Origin: an uncultured Pseudodesulfovibrio sp.
GTDB taxonomy: Bacteria > Desulfobacterota > Desulfovibrionia > Desulfovibrionales > Desulfovibrionaceae
Assembly (NCBI RefSeq): GCF_963675635.1
Contig: NZ_OY776488.1
Coordinates: 3,455,028-3,519,027 of the forward strand
DNA length: 64,000 nt
Reading direction: 5' to 3'
In this document: piece after piece, positions 51,905-62,349 of the stretch
How positions within the stretch are numbered: position 1 is the first letter of the stretch
Layout: each line of letters opens with the position of its first letter
Notes under the pieces: model-generated
The model's database searches: none
Told to the model about the DNA's origin: nothing
The model's input: the letters and a program-made list of their open reading frames with translations, nothing else
Program-made: the position numbers and the translations under genes

Positions 51905-52564
51905 TGCAGGCTCAGGTTTGGAAAGAACGCTGCCTTCGCTTTCCTCTTCTTCGTTGTTTTTTGAAGTAGCTGTCTCGGAATCTCTATCGGACAGTGTGTC
52001 ATCGTCAGTGACTGATGTAGGTTCAGATGTTGATTCGGACTCGAAATTCGTATCTGTTGCAACTGTTTCCTCTTCGCCAGCTAGAGAGATTCCACTAGAG
52101 GTGGTTGAAGCAACATTTTCTCCGGTTTGCTCCGTAGGTGCTTCTACATCTGGAGATATTCGACGGCTTCCGGCAGATCTGGGAATGTTGGGGGAGGGCG
52201 TTTCCGGCTGGATAATGTCGCCTGTAGAAAAATCTATTCCCTGGGGAAACTCCGCATTTGTTTCTGAGGAAGAGTCTGGTTCATGCCTTCCGTCCGATAA
52301 TTCTGTATCGCCTTCATAGGCAAACGGTATATCCTCGGATATGGATCGTTCCCCGGTTTGTTCTTCCTTTGTTGAAGTTGCATCGTCTCTGGTAGTACCA
52401 GTCAAAATTGTTCCAGCAAGATCAGATGCATCGAGTCCTTGACTATCAACGTCTTTGACCCCAGCCTGCTCATCGGCTGAAAGGTCTTTTTCTTCAGCGT
52501 CTTGCAGAACAGTCAGTTCATCAAGTTCTTGTTGCTTTTCATTCCGATCTTGATCATCAGCCAT
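51878..52564 (-). CDS. Pro-rich repeat protein, N-terminal part (ends at the frameshift)
   Basis: A 228-residue acidic piece beginning [17 protein letters not shown] at 52564. It is rich in Asp, Glu, Ser and Thr and has no signal peptide, as expected for a type I secretion substrate. It ends PTPEPEPD and a TGA that arises directly from the loss of two bases in the first repeat unit. With these bases restored it would read on through the repeats to 50107, giving about 815 residues in total. It is the most likely cargo of the exporter at 43-50 kb. Confidence 0.65.
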   Translation of the reverse strand: MADDQDRNEKQQELDELTVLQDAEEKDLSADEQAGVKDVDSQGLDASDLAGTILTGTTRDDATSTKEEQTGERSISEDIPFAYEGDTELSDGRHEPDSSSETNAEFPQGIDFSTGDIIQPETPSPNIPRSAGSRRISPDVEAPTEQTGENVASTTSSGISLAGEEETVATDTNFESESTSEPTSVTDDDTLSDRDSETATSKNNEEEESEGSVLSKPEPAPTPEPEPD

Positions 52565-52866
52565 GATATTTCCTTGGCCAAAAATGTGGTATATTGCTTA
52601 AAGACTAACACCGCTCAACATGCGCGGACAATGAGATTCTATGTCTTTGATTCAATGTAGTAATTGTTCTCGACTTTAGCAAGTGTGGACCTTGAGATGT
52701 CTACTTGTGTCCGTTATTTGTTCCTTTTCATTTTCACGTTCTGTATAACTAGTTGGAATTATTCACCGCATGCACGTGAAGCACAGTATGGTGAAGTGGG
52801 AAACAAAAGGCGGATACTCGTTTTTATTATAGATGGTTATTATATTCTTTGTGACAAATCAGCCAT
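52565..52866. other. A/T-rich gap upstream of the repeat gene
   Basis: About 300 bases of A/T-rich sequence between the repeat-protein start and att copy 3. It should hold the repeat-gene promoter and the right end of element II. No gene or strong repeat is evident. Confidence 0.45.
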
Positions 52867-52914
52867 TGAATGGCATTCAAGAGGTCGTGGGTTCGATTCC
52901 CTCCAGCTCCACCA
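52867..52914 (+). repeat. att copy 3: tRNA-Ala 3' end
   Basis: A 48-base copy identical to copy 2. It is followed by a terminator-like hairpin at about 52925-52963 (GGCTTAGAAGG with CCTTCTAAGCC, then T6). That flank resembles the one after copy 5, not the ones after copies 2 and 4. Confidence 0.9.
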
Positions 52915-53356
52915 ATGATTATAAAGGCTTAGAAGGTTTTCCTTCTAAGCCTTTTTTCGTGGAATATACAAAAAAATATACAAATTGTCGGAGGTGGCTG
53001 ATCTGTCAATCTCAAAAATGCTGCCATGGTCCAACAAAGTGGACCCACTTCTCAAACCTCCTTGGACTTTAAACTTAATGTGTTGCCTTGCTGTAAACCC
53101 TCTCGCCCTTTGATTCGTCTCTCGGTAATTAATCACCACTGCAATACGCTTGTCCGGGTTTTCCCGGACAGACAAAAATTCTCCGAGTGTTTAGGAATAC
53201 TTCTGTCGGCCGATACTCAGCCGAAGTCGCAGCAGCGCTGATATTCTGCTCGGCTCTTTAGTGGAGGTTTCTTCGACGCGAAAATGAAATCATGCGTGCC
53301 GACAATTTGGATGATTTATGCATTGCAACCCAATTGGTCAGCCTTGGAGAGAATCG
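52915..53356. other. Left part of element III, no gene
   Basis: Apart from the tRNA-type terminator just after att copy 3, this holds one perfect 8-base-pair hairpin (TGTCCGGG with CCCGGACA, 53151-53170) and the likely promoter region of the autotransporter-type gene. No integrase gene or remnant is recognisable. Confidence 0.45.
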
Positions 53357-55027
53357 ATGTCTATGTCCCTATTGCGTTCCGTGTTGTCTGTTGGTCTGTC
53401 TTTAGCCCTCTGGGGTGCGCCTGGCATTGCCATGGCTTTGTCTGCGGGAGCGACAAGTATTAACGGTCATAGTTCTGTTGGAAATTTCTATCATACTGTT
53501 AACCTCTTCGATGCAGGGGAAATAATTACTGTTACCGTCGACAATCCTGTTGGGGCAACGAGCGCTGCCGCTTCTTTGATGAGCGGTGCTGGCAATGTTT
53601 CTCAAATTTCGAACTCGTTTCCTGCCGTGCTCACGCTGACTGTTCCATCGACTGGTGTATTTACGTTTATTGTTTCAACAGCTGGCGGGAACGCGCGCAT
53701 ATCAATAGCCGTGGCTGAGCCAAATCCTGCCAGTGCTGCTGATAATGCCGATGCTTTTTCCAACACCGTTGCCTCTGCCTCCAGAGGACAAACTTCCGTC
53801 ATAACGGGCAACATCATGTCCCGGACCGCAACGGCCTCTTTTGGTGCTCCGCCGCAGGAAGGGCGAGGTAGGAATTTGGCGTCATCATTCAATAAAGGTT
53901 CTCTTTATCAAAGGGGCGAGCAGCATGAAGCCAGAGAAATGTCCATCAAGGAACTGGCGCAGTTCGCCACCTTCAATACGTCACAAAGTGTGGCTGCGGC
54001 GGCTGATGGCGGCGTCTCCGGCATAGAACAGCGACGTGGTATCCTTACAAGTGACCCTTTCACCATTTGGGGGCATGCGTCTTTTACGTCTGCCGATAAC
54101 GATTTCAACAAGGGCGGGGATGACAGACGGTACAATGGTAATGTATGGGGCTACAGCCTCGGTGCAGACTACCGTTTTCATGAAAAAGTCATTGCCGGTC
54201 TTTCTGTCGGCTACACTGATACAGATATTACGACCAGCTACAACTCCGGCAAGTATGAAGAACAGAGTTGGAACTTCTCACCCTATGTCATGTACGAACC
54301 TGTCGATGGCGCACTGATTTCGTTTATTGCAGGGTATAGTTTTGGTGACGTTGACCGCAAGCGGAACTCCACTGTCACTGGAAACACCGACAGTGACATG
54401 TGGTATACGGCACTGGAAGGCGAGTACAGGATGCAGCCGTCCGACTCCATTCCTCTGGAGTTGACTGCGAGACTTGGTTACCTGTTGTCGGAAAAAACGC
54501 TTGATTCCTTTACCGAAAGCGATGGAGCCCGTGTCGGCGAGTCCACTGCTGACACCAGCCAGATCAAACCCGGAGTTGAAGTCGCCTACAGCTTCAATGC
54601 ACAGGGGATGACCTTGCAACCTTTCGTCAAGGCCGACTACATTCATGACTTTGTCGATGAAATCAACGATGACAGCAATGCGCTCAATCTCGGTGGTGGT
54701 TTGCGGGTCCTATCCGGCGAAACCGGATTGTCCGGCGTGATCGAAGGTGAACGCCAGTTTTGCAGAGATGACTACTCCGAATACACCATCAAAGGACTTC
54801 TCGCCTACAACTTCGCCTTGAATGGCGATGACGGCAACCAGATGGGCACTCTGGCTCCTTTCGTGAACTCCAACCTGGATGCCGACGGTGGGCAGGTCTT
54901 CGGAGCCGGGCTGAAGTTCACAAGCGCAGACAGCGTCATAAGCTGCGAGCTTGATGCAACGCACACCATGTCGTCTGATAATGCTGGTGATACCGGCGCC
55001 AAGCTGATGTTTGAACTGGCCTATTAA
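53357..55027 (+). CDS. Autotransporter beta-barrel domain protein
   Basis: A 556-residue exported protein. The ATG at 53357 has GGAGAG and starts a signal peptide (LLRSVLSVGLSLALWGAPGIAMA). Residues about 25 to 220 are a Ser/Ala/Thr-rich, beta-type region. Residues about 250 to 556 form a typical 12-strand autotransporter barrel (WGHASFTSADNDF, YSLGADYRFHEKVIAGLSVG, FGAGLKFTSADS) ending in the aromatic residue required for insertion (LMFELAY). The passenger is short and has no enzyme motif. It is the sole cargo of a 2.2 kb tRNA-bounded element. Confidence 0.9.
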   Translation: MSMSLLRSVLSVGLSLALWGAPGIAMALSAGATSINGHSSVGNFYHTVNLFDAGEIITVTVDNPVGATSAAASLMSGAGNVSQISNSFPAVLTLTVPSTGVFTFIVSTAGGNARISIAVAEPNPASAADNADAFSNTVASASRGQTSVITGNIMSRTATASFGAPPQEGRGRNLASSFNKGSLYQRGEQHEAREMSIKELAQFATFNTSQSVAAAADGGVSGIEQRRGILTSDPFTIWGHASFTSADNDFNKGGDDRRYNGNVWGYSLGADYRFHEKVIAGLSVGYTDTDITTSYNSGKYEEQSWNFSPYVMYEPVDGALISFIAGYSFGDVDRKRNSTVTGNTDSDMWYTALEGEYRMQPSDSIPLELTARLGYLLSEKTLDSFTESDGARVGESTADTSQIKPGVEVAYSFNAQGMTLQPFVKADYIHDFVDEINDDSNALNLGGGLRVLSGETGLSGVIEGERQFCRDDYSEYTIKGLLAYNFALNGDDGNQMGTLAPFVNSNLDADGGQVFGAGLKFTSADSVISCELDATHTMSSDNAGDTGAKLMFELAY

Positions 55028-55130
55028 GGCCATCAAATGAGGCTGTCCTATTTCGATTTCAGCGTTTGAGGGACACCTTACTAAATTATACAATACTTAC
55101 GTCTACTGATCGTGTTCGTAGACCGCGTCA

Positions 55131-55178
55131 TGAATGGCATTCAAGAGGTCGTGGGTTCGATTCCCTCCAGCTCCACCA
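55131..55178 (+). repeat. att copy 4: tRNA-Ala 3' end
   Basis: A 48-base copy identical to copies 2 and 3. The flank (TAAGGATTTCA...) matches the one after copy 2, so copies 2 and 4 share one element type. Confidence 0.9.
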
Positions 55179-55526
55179 CAATAAAGTTAAGGATTTCAGA
55201 TAATTATCCGAGGCCCTTTTTCTTTGGTTCGGGGCTGGAAAAGGGTTTTGTGTCCTAAATATGTCCTAAATATGTCCTAAATGGAATTTTTAGGTGTTTT
55301 GGTAGTGGGCTGTCAGTGTAAGCTGACACCTAAGTTGAGAAAACGGGCCACTTAAGTTGAGAAACTTAGGTGGCCCATTTTTTTTGTTTGGCACGGTGGG
55401 TGCTGTTTAAGAGTCCCTTGGTTTACATGATGGAGCCTTGCCAAGATCAGCTCGTCGACTGACCTACCTCCTTCAATGGTCAATACACCTAACATTCAGG
55501 CTGGACCAGTTTTCGGGAGACAGGTC
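55179..55526. other. Element IV remnant with arm-like repeats and a terminator
   Basis: Between att copies 4 and 5 no gene remains. It holds three tandem copies of the 11-base TGTCCTAAATA (55251-55282), typical of integrase arm sites, and a strong terminator at 55345-55385. It is probably what is left of an element that lost its body. Confidence 0.6.
55345..55385 (+). terminator. Strong terminator in element IV
   Basis: A 14-base-pair stem including one wobble pair (GGGCCAC... with ...GTGGCCC) and a three-base loop is followed by eight T residues. No adjacent gene is left for it to serve. Confidence 0.75.
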
Positions 55527-55561
55527 AGAGGTCGTGGGTTCGATTCCCTCCAGCTCCACCA
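55527..55561 (+). repeat. att copy 5: partial tRNA-Ala 3' end
   Basis: The last 35 bases of the tRNA-Ala 3' end, identical to copies 2 to 4. It marks the right boundary of the island zone and the return to core sequence. A terminator-like hairpin follows (GGCTTAGAAGG..., then T6). Confidence 0.88.
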
Positions 55562-55788
55562 ATGGGTTTAACGGCTTAGAAGGTTTTTCCTTCTGAGTCT
55601 TTTTTGTGAAAAACACAAAAATAGACCCATGAAATCGGGAGGATGATGCATGAGGTTTTTTTGGTGGCGAAGAGTACTCGGCTCAGTGGCCCGAACAAGG
55701 TGGAACCTCCTCCGGTTGCCAGTGTAGAAAAAAAGAACTGGCATAATCTTTCCGAGTTGTCTTAGTGTTGAAAGTGAGGAGGATTGCC

Positions 55789-56754
55789 ATGAGTTCTGAC
55801 ATCAGGGATATAGTTCGCTACTACCTCCCGAAGTTTCCGATCAATCGTGTCAGGAGATGTCTGACCGATACCACTGATTTTACCTCCATTGACTATGGTG
55901 ATGTCATTCATGTGGGTGATCTTCATTATATGGTACTCCGAGATGAGGCTGAACGACGGTTCGGCCTCGAGGATTTCAAGTTTTGGGTTAAGCGGTGTAA
56001 ATGTCTTGAAACCGGTGAGTCCGCCATACTCAAACTTGTGTTCCACGAAGAGTTCGTTCAGCGGTTGGGTCCTGTATCCATTCGCAGTTTCCGCAGTGAA
56101 ACCAAGGAAGCACGTATCCTGGAACTGGTAAAAAACGATCCCCGATTCATGCACGGTTTCTCGGTGCTCGACGAAGTGGGTAATTTGGTCCGGGTGCTCA
56201 AGGTTATCAGGGGCAGGCGGTTCGACATGGCTGTTCAGAGACTGTCCGGCGGCCATCGGGAATACTTCGATTCAGGCCTGCGAAACATGCTTGAACTCTT
56301 CATTTCCGGATGCGAGGGGATCGCTTTCCTCCACGATCATGATGAACTGCACGGCGATGTGCGGCGCGACCACCTCTGGTTTGAGCCCAGCGCAGGCACG
56401 GTCCGCTGGATCGATTTCGACTACGCCTATGAGTCCAGCGCCAATCCGTTTGCTCTGGATCTCTTCGGACTGGGGAATGTCCTGCTCTTTGTCGTGGGCA
56501 AGCAGATATATACCCCGGGGGTTTTCAACGGCATGGAGGGGGAAGATTCCATTGTGCCGAACGATTTTTCCCTCATTTACAAGAATAGGCTCGTTAACCT
56601 GCGACGTCTGTTTCCGTATATCCCCGAAAGTCTCAACAGGGTGCTCATGCATTTCGCAGCCGGAGCCAGGGTCTATTACGAATCCGTCAATGAATTCCTG
56701 GATGATCTGCGGCCCTGTCTTGATGAACTGCCAATCCAGAAGGAGGAATCATGA
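55789..56754 (+). CDS. Kinase-fold protein (paralogue 1)
   Basis: A 321-residue protein with remnants of the protein-kinase/APH fold: Lys82 in AILKLVFHE as the ATP lysine, HGD at 188-190 as the catalytic loop, then DHL with His195 where kinases have Asn, and DFD at 209-211 in place of DFG. A conserved NPFALDLFGLG block follows. A GAGGAGG site supports the start at 55789. It overlaps the next USP gene by ATGA. It is paralogous to the protein at 57255-58196. The family is not one I can name; it may phosphorylate the neighbouring USP or ATPase parts. Confidence 0.82.
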   Translation: MSSDIRDIVRYYLPKFPINRVRRCLTDTTDFTSIDYGDVIHVGDLHYMVLRDEAERRFGLEDFKFWVKRCKCLETGESAILKLVFHEEFVQRLGPVSIRSFRSETKEARILELVKNDPRFMHGFSVLDEVGNLVRVLKVIRGRRFDMAVQRLSGGHREYFDSGLRNMLELFISGCEGIAFLHDHDELHGDVRRDHLWFEPSAGTVRWIDFDYAYESSANPFALDLFGLGNVLLFVVGKQIYTPGVFNGMEGEDSIVPNDFSLIYKNRLVNLRRLFPYIPESLNRVLMHFAAGARVYYESVNEFLDDLRPCLDELPIQKEES

Positions 56755-57242
56755 ACTTCAAAAAGATACTGCTGGCGGTTGATGCAAGTGAAAACGCCAT
56801 GCGCGCTGTAGAGTACGTCGGCCACATTGCAGCCGGATGCGACGGTTTTGAGGTGCAGATTCACTGCATTGAGCGGCTGCCTCACCGGGATATATATCCG
56901 GACGAGACTGCCTGGAAGGATGGCTGCCAAGCGACACGCGCGGAACTCACGCAATTCATGGAAACAGCCCGGCAGAACCTCGTGCAGCGGGGCGTGCCTC
57001 AAGACAAGGTCACAGACCGTTACGTCATAAGCTGTCAATCTCCATTCAAGGATATGAAGCCAGCCTGTAGCAGGGGCACTGGTGTGGCTCAGGAAATCCT
57101 GGCGGAAGTCGAGTCGGGAGGCTTCGGCACCGTAGTGGTTGGACGTCGTGGCGTGTCCAAGGAAGAAGAATTCATTTTTGGTTCTGTATCCAACAAAATC
57201 GTCCATTCGGCCAAGAATTGTACGGTCTGGGTGGTCTCGTAA
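56751..57242 (+). CDS. Universal stress protein, ATP-binding type
   Basis: A 163-residue single UspA domain. The start NFKKILLAVDASENAMRAVEYV is typical, and the ATP motif GxxGx9GS is intact (GRRGVSKEEEFIFGS). It lies between the two kinase-fold paralogues, overlapping the first by ATGA and 12 bases before the second. This alternation suggests a stoichiometric partnership. Confidence 0.93.
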   Translation: MNFKKILLAVDASENAMRAVEYVGHIAAGCDGFEVQIHCIERLPHRDIYPDETAWKDGCQATRAELTQFMETARQNLVQRGVPQDKVTDRYVISCQSPFKDMKPACSRGTGVAQEILAEVESGGFGTVVVGRRGVSKEEEFIFGSVSNKIVHSAKNCTVWVVS

Positions 57243-57254
57243 GCAGGAAACACA

Positions 57255-58196
57255 ATGGCTTCGGTGCGCGAATTGGTGGAAAGGTTCCAACCCGAACTCG
57301 TCCTTCGTCGTTTTGGGCGTGTGGTCGATGATACTTCCGAATTCATGTCCATCGGCCCGGGTGACGTCATTGCCGTGAACGGCTGCAACTACCTTGTTCA
57401 CAGGGATGCGGTTGAAAGGGGAAGTGCATACAAGGACACCAAGTTCTGGGTTAAAAAATGCATGGAACTTGAGACAGGCGCTCCCAAATTGCTCAAGCTC
57501 GTGTTTCATGAGAGCTTTTACCTGCAATACGGAAATATGCGCATCAAATGCTACCGCAGTCCGCACAAGGAAGCACGCATGCTCGACAGGGTGCATGGCG
57601 ATATGCGGTATATGCAGGGCTGCTCCGTCCGCGACACGGCGGGTAATCTCGTCCGGATTATTGATATCATCTCCGGCAAGCGTATCGACCTTGTGCTGGC
57701 CTCCATCAAGGTCGATCATGCCGAGTATTTCAAGAACCATTTCCCGTATTTTTTCAGGCAGTTTATCGGGGCCTGTCAGGCCATTTCCGATCTGCACGCA
57801 CAGGATGAGGTCCACGGCGACATCAATCTCGATCATCTCATGCGTGAACACACGACCAACGACCTTCGATGGATCGATTTCGACTACGCATACGGGGTCT
57901 GCGCCAACCCGTTTGCTTTGGACCTTTTCGGTCTGGGCCGAATTCTAGCCTGTATCACCGGCAAACAACTGTATACCAACCACAACCTGCGGGAAGCGGG
58001 CTTCGTCGATTCTCCTTCCCTGTGTCCCGCCGACTTCTCCTGCGTGCGTAAGAATGAGGTCATGAATCTGCGCGCGCTTTTTCCCTATGTTCCCGAGTTC
58101 CTCAATCGAATCCTTCTCCATTTTTCCCAGGGAGCGGAAATCGGCTACGACTCCGTTGAAGAACTCATTGAGGATATGCAGGCCGTAAAGCTGTGA
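57255..58196 (+). CDS. Kinase-fold protein (paralogue 2)
   Basis: A 313-residue paralogue of the protein at 55789-56754. Shared landmarks are KFWVKKC, Lys81 in LLKLVFHE, HGD at 187-189 with DHL and His194 following, RWIDFDYAY with DFD at 208-210, and NPFALDLFGLG. The His in place of the metal-binding Asn is conserved in both copies and so is a family trait. It is part of the same unit leading into the N-ATPase operon. Confidence 0.82.
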   Translation: MASVRELVERFQPELVLRRFGRVVDDTSEFMSIGPGDVIAVNGCNYLVHRDAVERGSAYKDTKFWVKKCMELETGAPKLLKLVFHESFYLQYGNMRIKCYRSPHKEARMLDRVHGDMRYMQGCSVRDTAGNLVRIIDIISGKRIDLVLASIKVDHAEYFKNHFPYFFRQFIGACQAISDLHAQDEVHGDINLDHLMREHTTNDLRWIDFDYAYGVCANPFALDLFGLGRILACITGKQLYTNHNLREAGFVDSPSLCPADFSCVRKNEVMNLRALFPYVPEFLNRILLHFSQGAEIGYDSVEELIEDMQAVKL

Positions 58197-58330
58197 CGTC
58201 GACGTCGGTTTTTGGGGGTTGGTGAACGGATCGCTGTTGTCGGTATCGGAATTGCTCTGGCTGATGTAATAAAATCATGTTGAGCAATCCTCTCAATCTG
58301 CTACCTTTGTCGTAAGATTGGAGGTTTTTT

Positions 58331-59299
58331 ATGACAATATCCCCATTCGACACCGCTATACGGCATGTGCGGGCTGCGTCATCCGGCGAGCACTCGCAGT
58401 CTGGTCAGCCGTCCGCGACTCCCAATTTGCTCATCCCCCTGGCCAAACCTTCCAAGGCCGGGGCCGGGCTGGATTTCATCACCCATTTTTTTACCAACAA
58501 AGCCACGATTCAGTTGACTCTCATGCATATTCCACCTTCCCAGGCCGCGGTTTGGGTCGAGGAAACGAATTTTGAAAGTGTGGATTTGCTGGATATGCGA
58601 ATCAAGACAGCCGACAGGCAAGGAAAGGCCATTGTCGAGCACGCCGGTCGCAAGCTTCGGGCAGCCGGTTTCCCGGCTGAAAACATCAAGGAAAAAGTCG
58701 CTCCGCCCCAGATGAGTAAGGCCAAGGATATCATACGCGAGGCCAGCAAAGGGTTATACGACGCTGTGGTCCTGGGGCGTCGCGTTCATGAGGGGCTGGC
58801 CGAGATCATGGACCAGTCCGTGTGCCGCGAGCTGTTGGAAGGACTCTCACACGCCATCAGTTTTCCGCTCTGGCTGTGTCGGTTGCCCGAACCCGGACGC
58901 ACGAACGTCCTGCTTTGTGTTGACGGGTCCGATCCCTCCGACCGCATGGCCGACCATGTGGGGTTCATGCTTTCCCATGACCCCGGGCACACTGTGACCG
59001 TTTTGAACGTTCACGATCCCGCCAAATCCAATCCACTGGACGCCGAGTCTATCGTCAACCACGCCGTGGAGGTCATGGTCGAGGCGGGGATGCCCATGGA
59101 CCGCATCATCCAGCGAATAATCCGCGGAACCAATCCGGCACGGCTGATCCGGGAGGAATATCTCGGGGGCAAATATGCGGCCGTCGCTCTGGGCAGTGCC
59201 GGGGCCGACCGAGGCTTCTGGAACAAGCTCTTTGTCGGGTCCGTGGCCCGGACGCTTTTCAAAGATCTGCGGGGCGCAGCGCTATGGGTTTGTTTCTAG
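58331..59299 (+). CDS. Tandem universal stress protein (two UspA domains)
   Basis: A 322-residue protein with an N-terminal extension of about 30 Ser/Ala-rich residues and two UspA domains (about 35-180 and 190-322). The first has a degenerate ATP loop (VVLGRRVHEGLAEIMDQS). The second is closer to the family (VALGSAGADRGFWNKLFVGS). A TTGGAGG site precedes the start. It ends 22 bases before atpD. Confidence 0.9.
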   Translation: MTISPFDTAIRHVRAASSGEHSQSGQPSATPNLLIPLAKPSKAGAGLDFITHFFTNKATIQLTLMHIPPSQAAVWVEETNFESVDLLDMRIKTADRQGKAIVEHAGRKLRAAGFPAENIKEKVAPPQMSKAKDIIREASKGLYDAVVLGRRVHEGLAEIMDQSVCRELLEGLSHAISFPLWLCRLPEPGRTNVLLCVDGSDPSDRMADHVGFMLSHDPGHTVTVLNVHDPAKSNPLDAESIVNHAVEVMVEAGMPMDRIIQRIIRGTNPARLIREEYLGGKYAAVALGSAGADRGFWNKLFVGSVARTLFKDLRGAALWVCF

Positions 59300-59309
59300 G
59301 TGGCATTGA

Positions 59310-61086
<1,777 letters not shown>

Positions 61087-61090
<4 letters not shown>

Positions 61091-61410
61091 TCGATAGGAA
61101 GAGGGACTTTCCCGACGAGGTCGGGGCCAAGGAACGTCGGAAAATCAGGGCAGGACCTGAATCCCGGATCGGAACATGGTATGGACTGGGCTTGTTCGGT
61201 GTCGTGGGCTGGTCCGTGACCATTCCTACCTTGCTCGGAATCCTGCTCGGGGTCTGGATCGATCTGACGTGGCCCTCGCCTCGGTCGTGGACCATCATGC
61301 TGCTGGTGGGCGGACTCGGGGCCGGATGTCTCAACGCCTGGCTCTGGCTGAACAGGCAACGGAAAAAGATCATCAAGGAGCGTGAATGTGAATACGGTGA
61401 TGATCATTAG
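61087..61410 (+). CDS. atpQ: N-ATPase accessory membrane protein AtpQ
   Basis: A 107-residue protein with a charged N-terminus and two membrane helices (LFGVVGWSVTIPTLLGILLG and IMLLVGGLGAGCLNAWLWL). It is equivalent to AtpI of standard operons and is thought to help assemble the c ring. It ends inside the start of atpR. Confidence 0.9.
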
Positions 61411-61663
61411 CGCAGGCTTCGCGTGGGGCGGGCTGCTTTCCCTGCTGCATTTCGGCGGACTCTGGCTTTGCCTGACGCTCATGCCGAAGGTGCTCAGGCC
61501 GCATCTCTGGTTCTACGGCTGGCTGCTGGTACGGTACGCCGTGACACTGACTGGCATGTGGCTGGCAATTGGGCAGGGACCGCCTGTTGTCATGGCGGCC
61601 TGCTTCGGATTTTATGTCATGCGCATGCTGCTGGTCCCCCGTTTTGCCAATAGGGGGAGATGA
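61388..61663 (+). CDS. atpR: N-ATPase accessory membrane protein AtpR
   Basis: A 91-residue protein with three predicted membrane helices. Of two in-frame GTG codons, 61388 has AAGGAG at the correct distance, whereas 61382 is only one base from it. AtpR occurs only in N-ATPase operons, often carries a conserved Arg in the membrane (LLVRYAVTLTG here) and is linked to c-ring ion specificity. It overlaps atpQ by 23 bases. Confidence 0.88.
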   Translation: MNTVMIISAGFAWGGLLSLLHFGGLWLCLTLMPKVLRPHLWFYGWLLVRYAVTLTGMWLAIGQGPPVVMAACFGFYVMRMLLVPRFANRGR

Positions 61664-61664
61664 C

Positions 61665-62348
61665 ATGAACATCACGCCGGATAGCGTCATATATGTCCAG
61701 TGGAACATCTCCAATCTGAACGCGACCATCGTGTTCACCTGGGGAATCATGGTGGTCATCGCCGGATCTTCCTGGTCGGTGACGCGCAATCTGACAGACT
61801 CTCCGAACATGAGCCAACGGCAGAACCTGCTGGAAATCCTCGTGGACGGACTGCTCACGCAAATCCGCGAAACCACCCGGCAGAATCCGGAGCGGTTCAT
61901 GCCGCTGCTGGGCACGCTGTTCATCTTCATTCTCGTCTCAAACCTCCTTTCCGTGGTGCCGGGCTTCAAGCCGCCCACGGGCTCGCTGTCCACAACCACA
62001 GCCTTGGCGCTTATCGTGTTCCTGGCCGTGCCTTACTACGGCATCCGGCAGTATGGAATTTTCAACTACCTTTCCGGCTACCTACAACCCACGCCGTTCA
62101 TGCTGCCATTCAACGTGATAGGCGAGATCTCGCGCACCTTCGCTCTGGCCGTACGGTTGTTCGGCAACATCATGAGCGGTACCATGATGGGTGCCATTCT
62201 ACTCGTGCTGGCCCCGCTGTTCTTCCCTGTGATCATGCAACTCCTCGGTCTGCTTATCGGGGTGGTGCAGGCATATATTTTCGTGGTCCTGGCGGCGGTG
62301 TTCATCGCCTCGGGATTGCAAGCACATCCAAAACCAAAGGAGTCCTGA
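61665..62348 (+). CDS. atpB: N-ATPase a subunit
   Basis: A 227-residue inner membrane subunit. The essential Arg is in FALAVRLFGNIMSG, and the Q/H of the final helix fits the family (LLGLLIGVVQAYIFVVLAAVF). It forms the ion half-channels against the c ring. The ATG at 61665 has GGGGAG. Confidence 0.93.
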   Translation: MNITPDSVIYVQWNISNLNATIVFTWGIMVVIAGSSWSVTRNLTDSPNMSQRQNLLEILVDGLLTQIRETTRQNPERFMPLLGTLFIFILVSNLLSVVPGFKPPTGSLSTTTALALIVFLAVPYYGIRQYGIFNYLSGYLQPTPFMLPFNVIGEISRTFALAVRLFGNIMSGTMMGAILLVLAPLFFPVIMQLLGLLIGVVQAYIFVVLAAVFIASGLQAHPKPKES

Positions 62349-62349
62349 T

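Noticed and set aside
50438-52319. Long plus-strand open frames across the repeat array (508 and 622 codons)
   Set aside because: They exist only because the 36-base unit has no stop codon in any frame. They have no ribosome site, and their Gly/Ser/Val or Val/Arg/Glu repeats mirror the real minus-strand gene.
52945-53241. Short frames on both strands after att copy 3, possible transposase remnant
   Set aside because: No recognisable motif or start site. The resemblance was too vague to call a remnant.
56676-57851. 391-codon minus-strand frame opposite the USP and second kinase-fold gene
   Set aside because: It spans two convincing plus-strand genes, has no ribosome site, and shows His/Arg/Cys-rich antisense composition.
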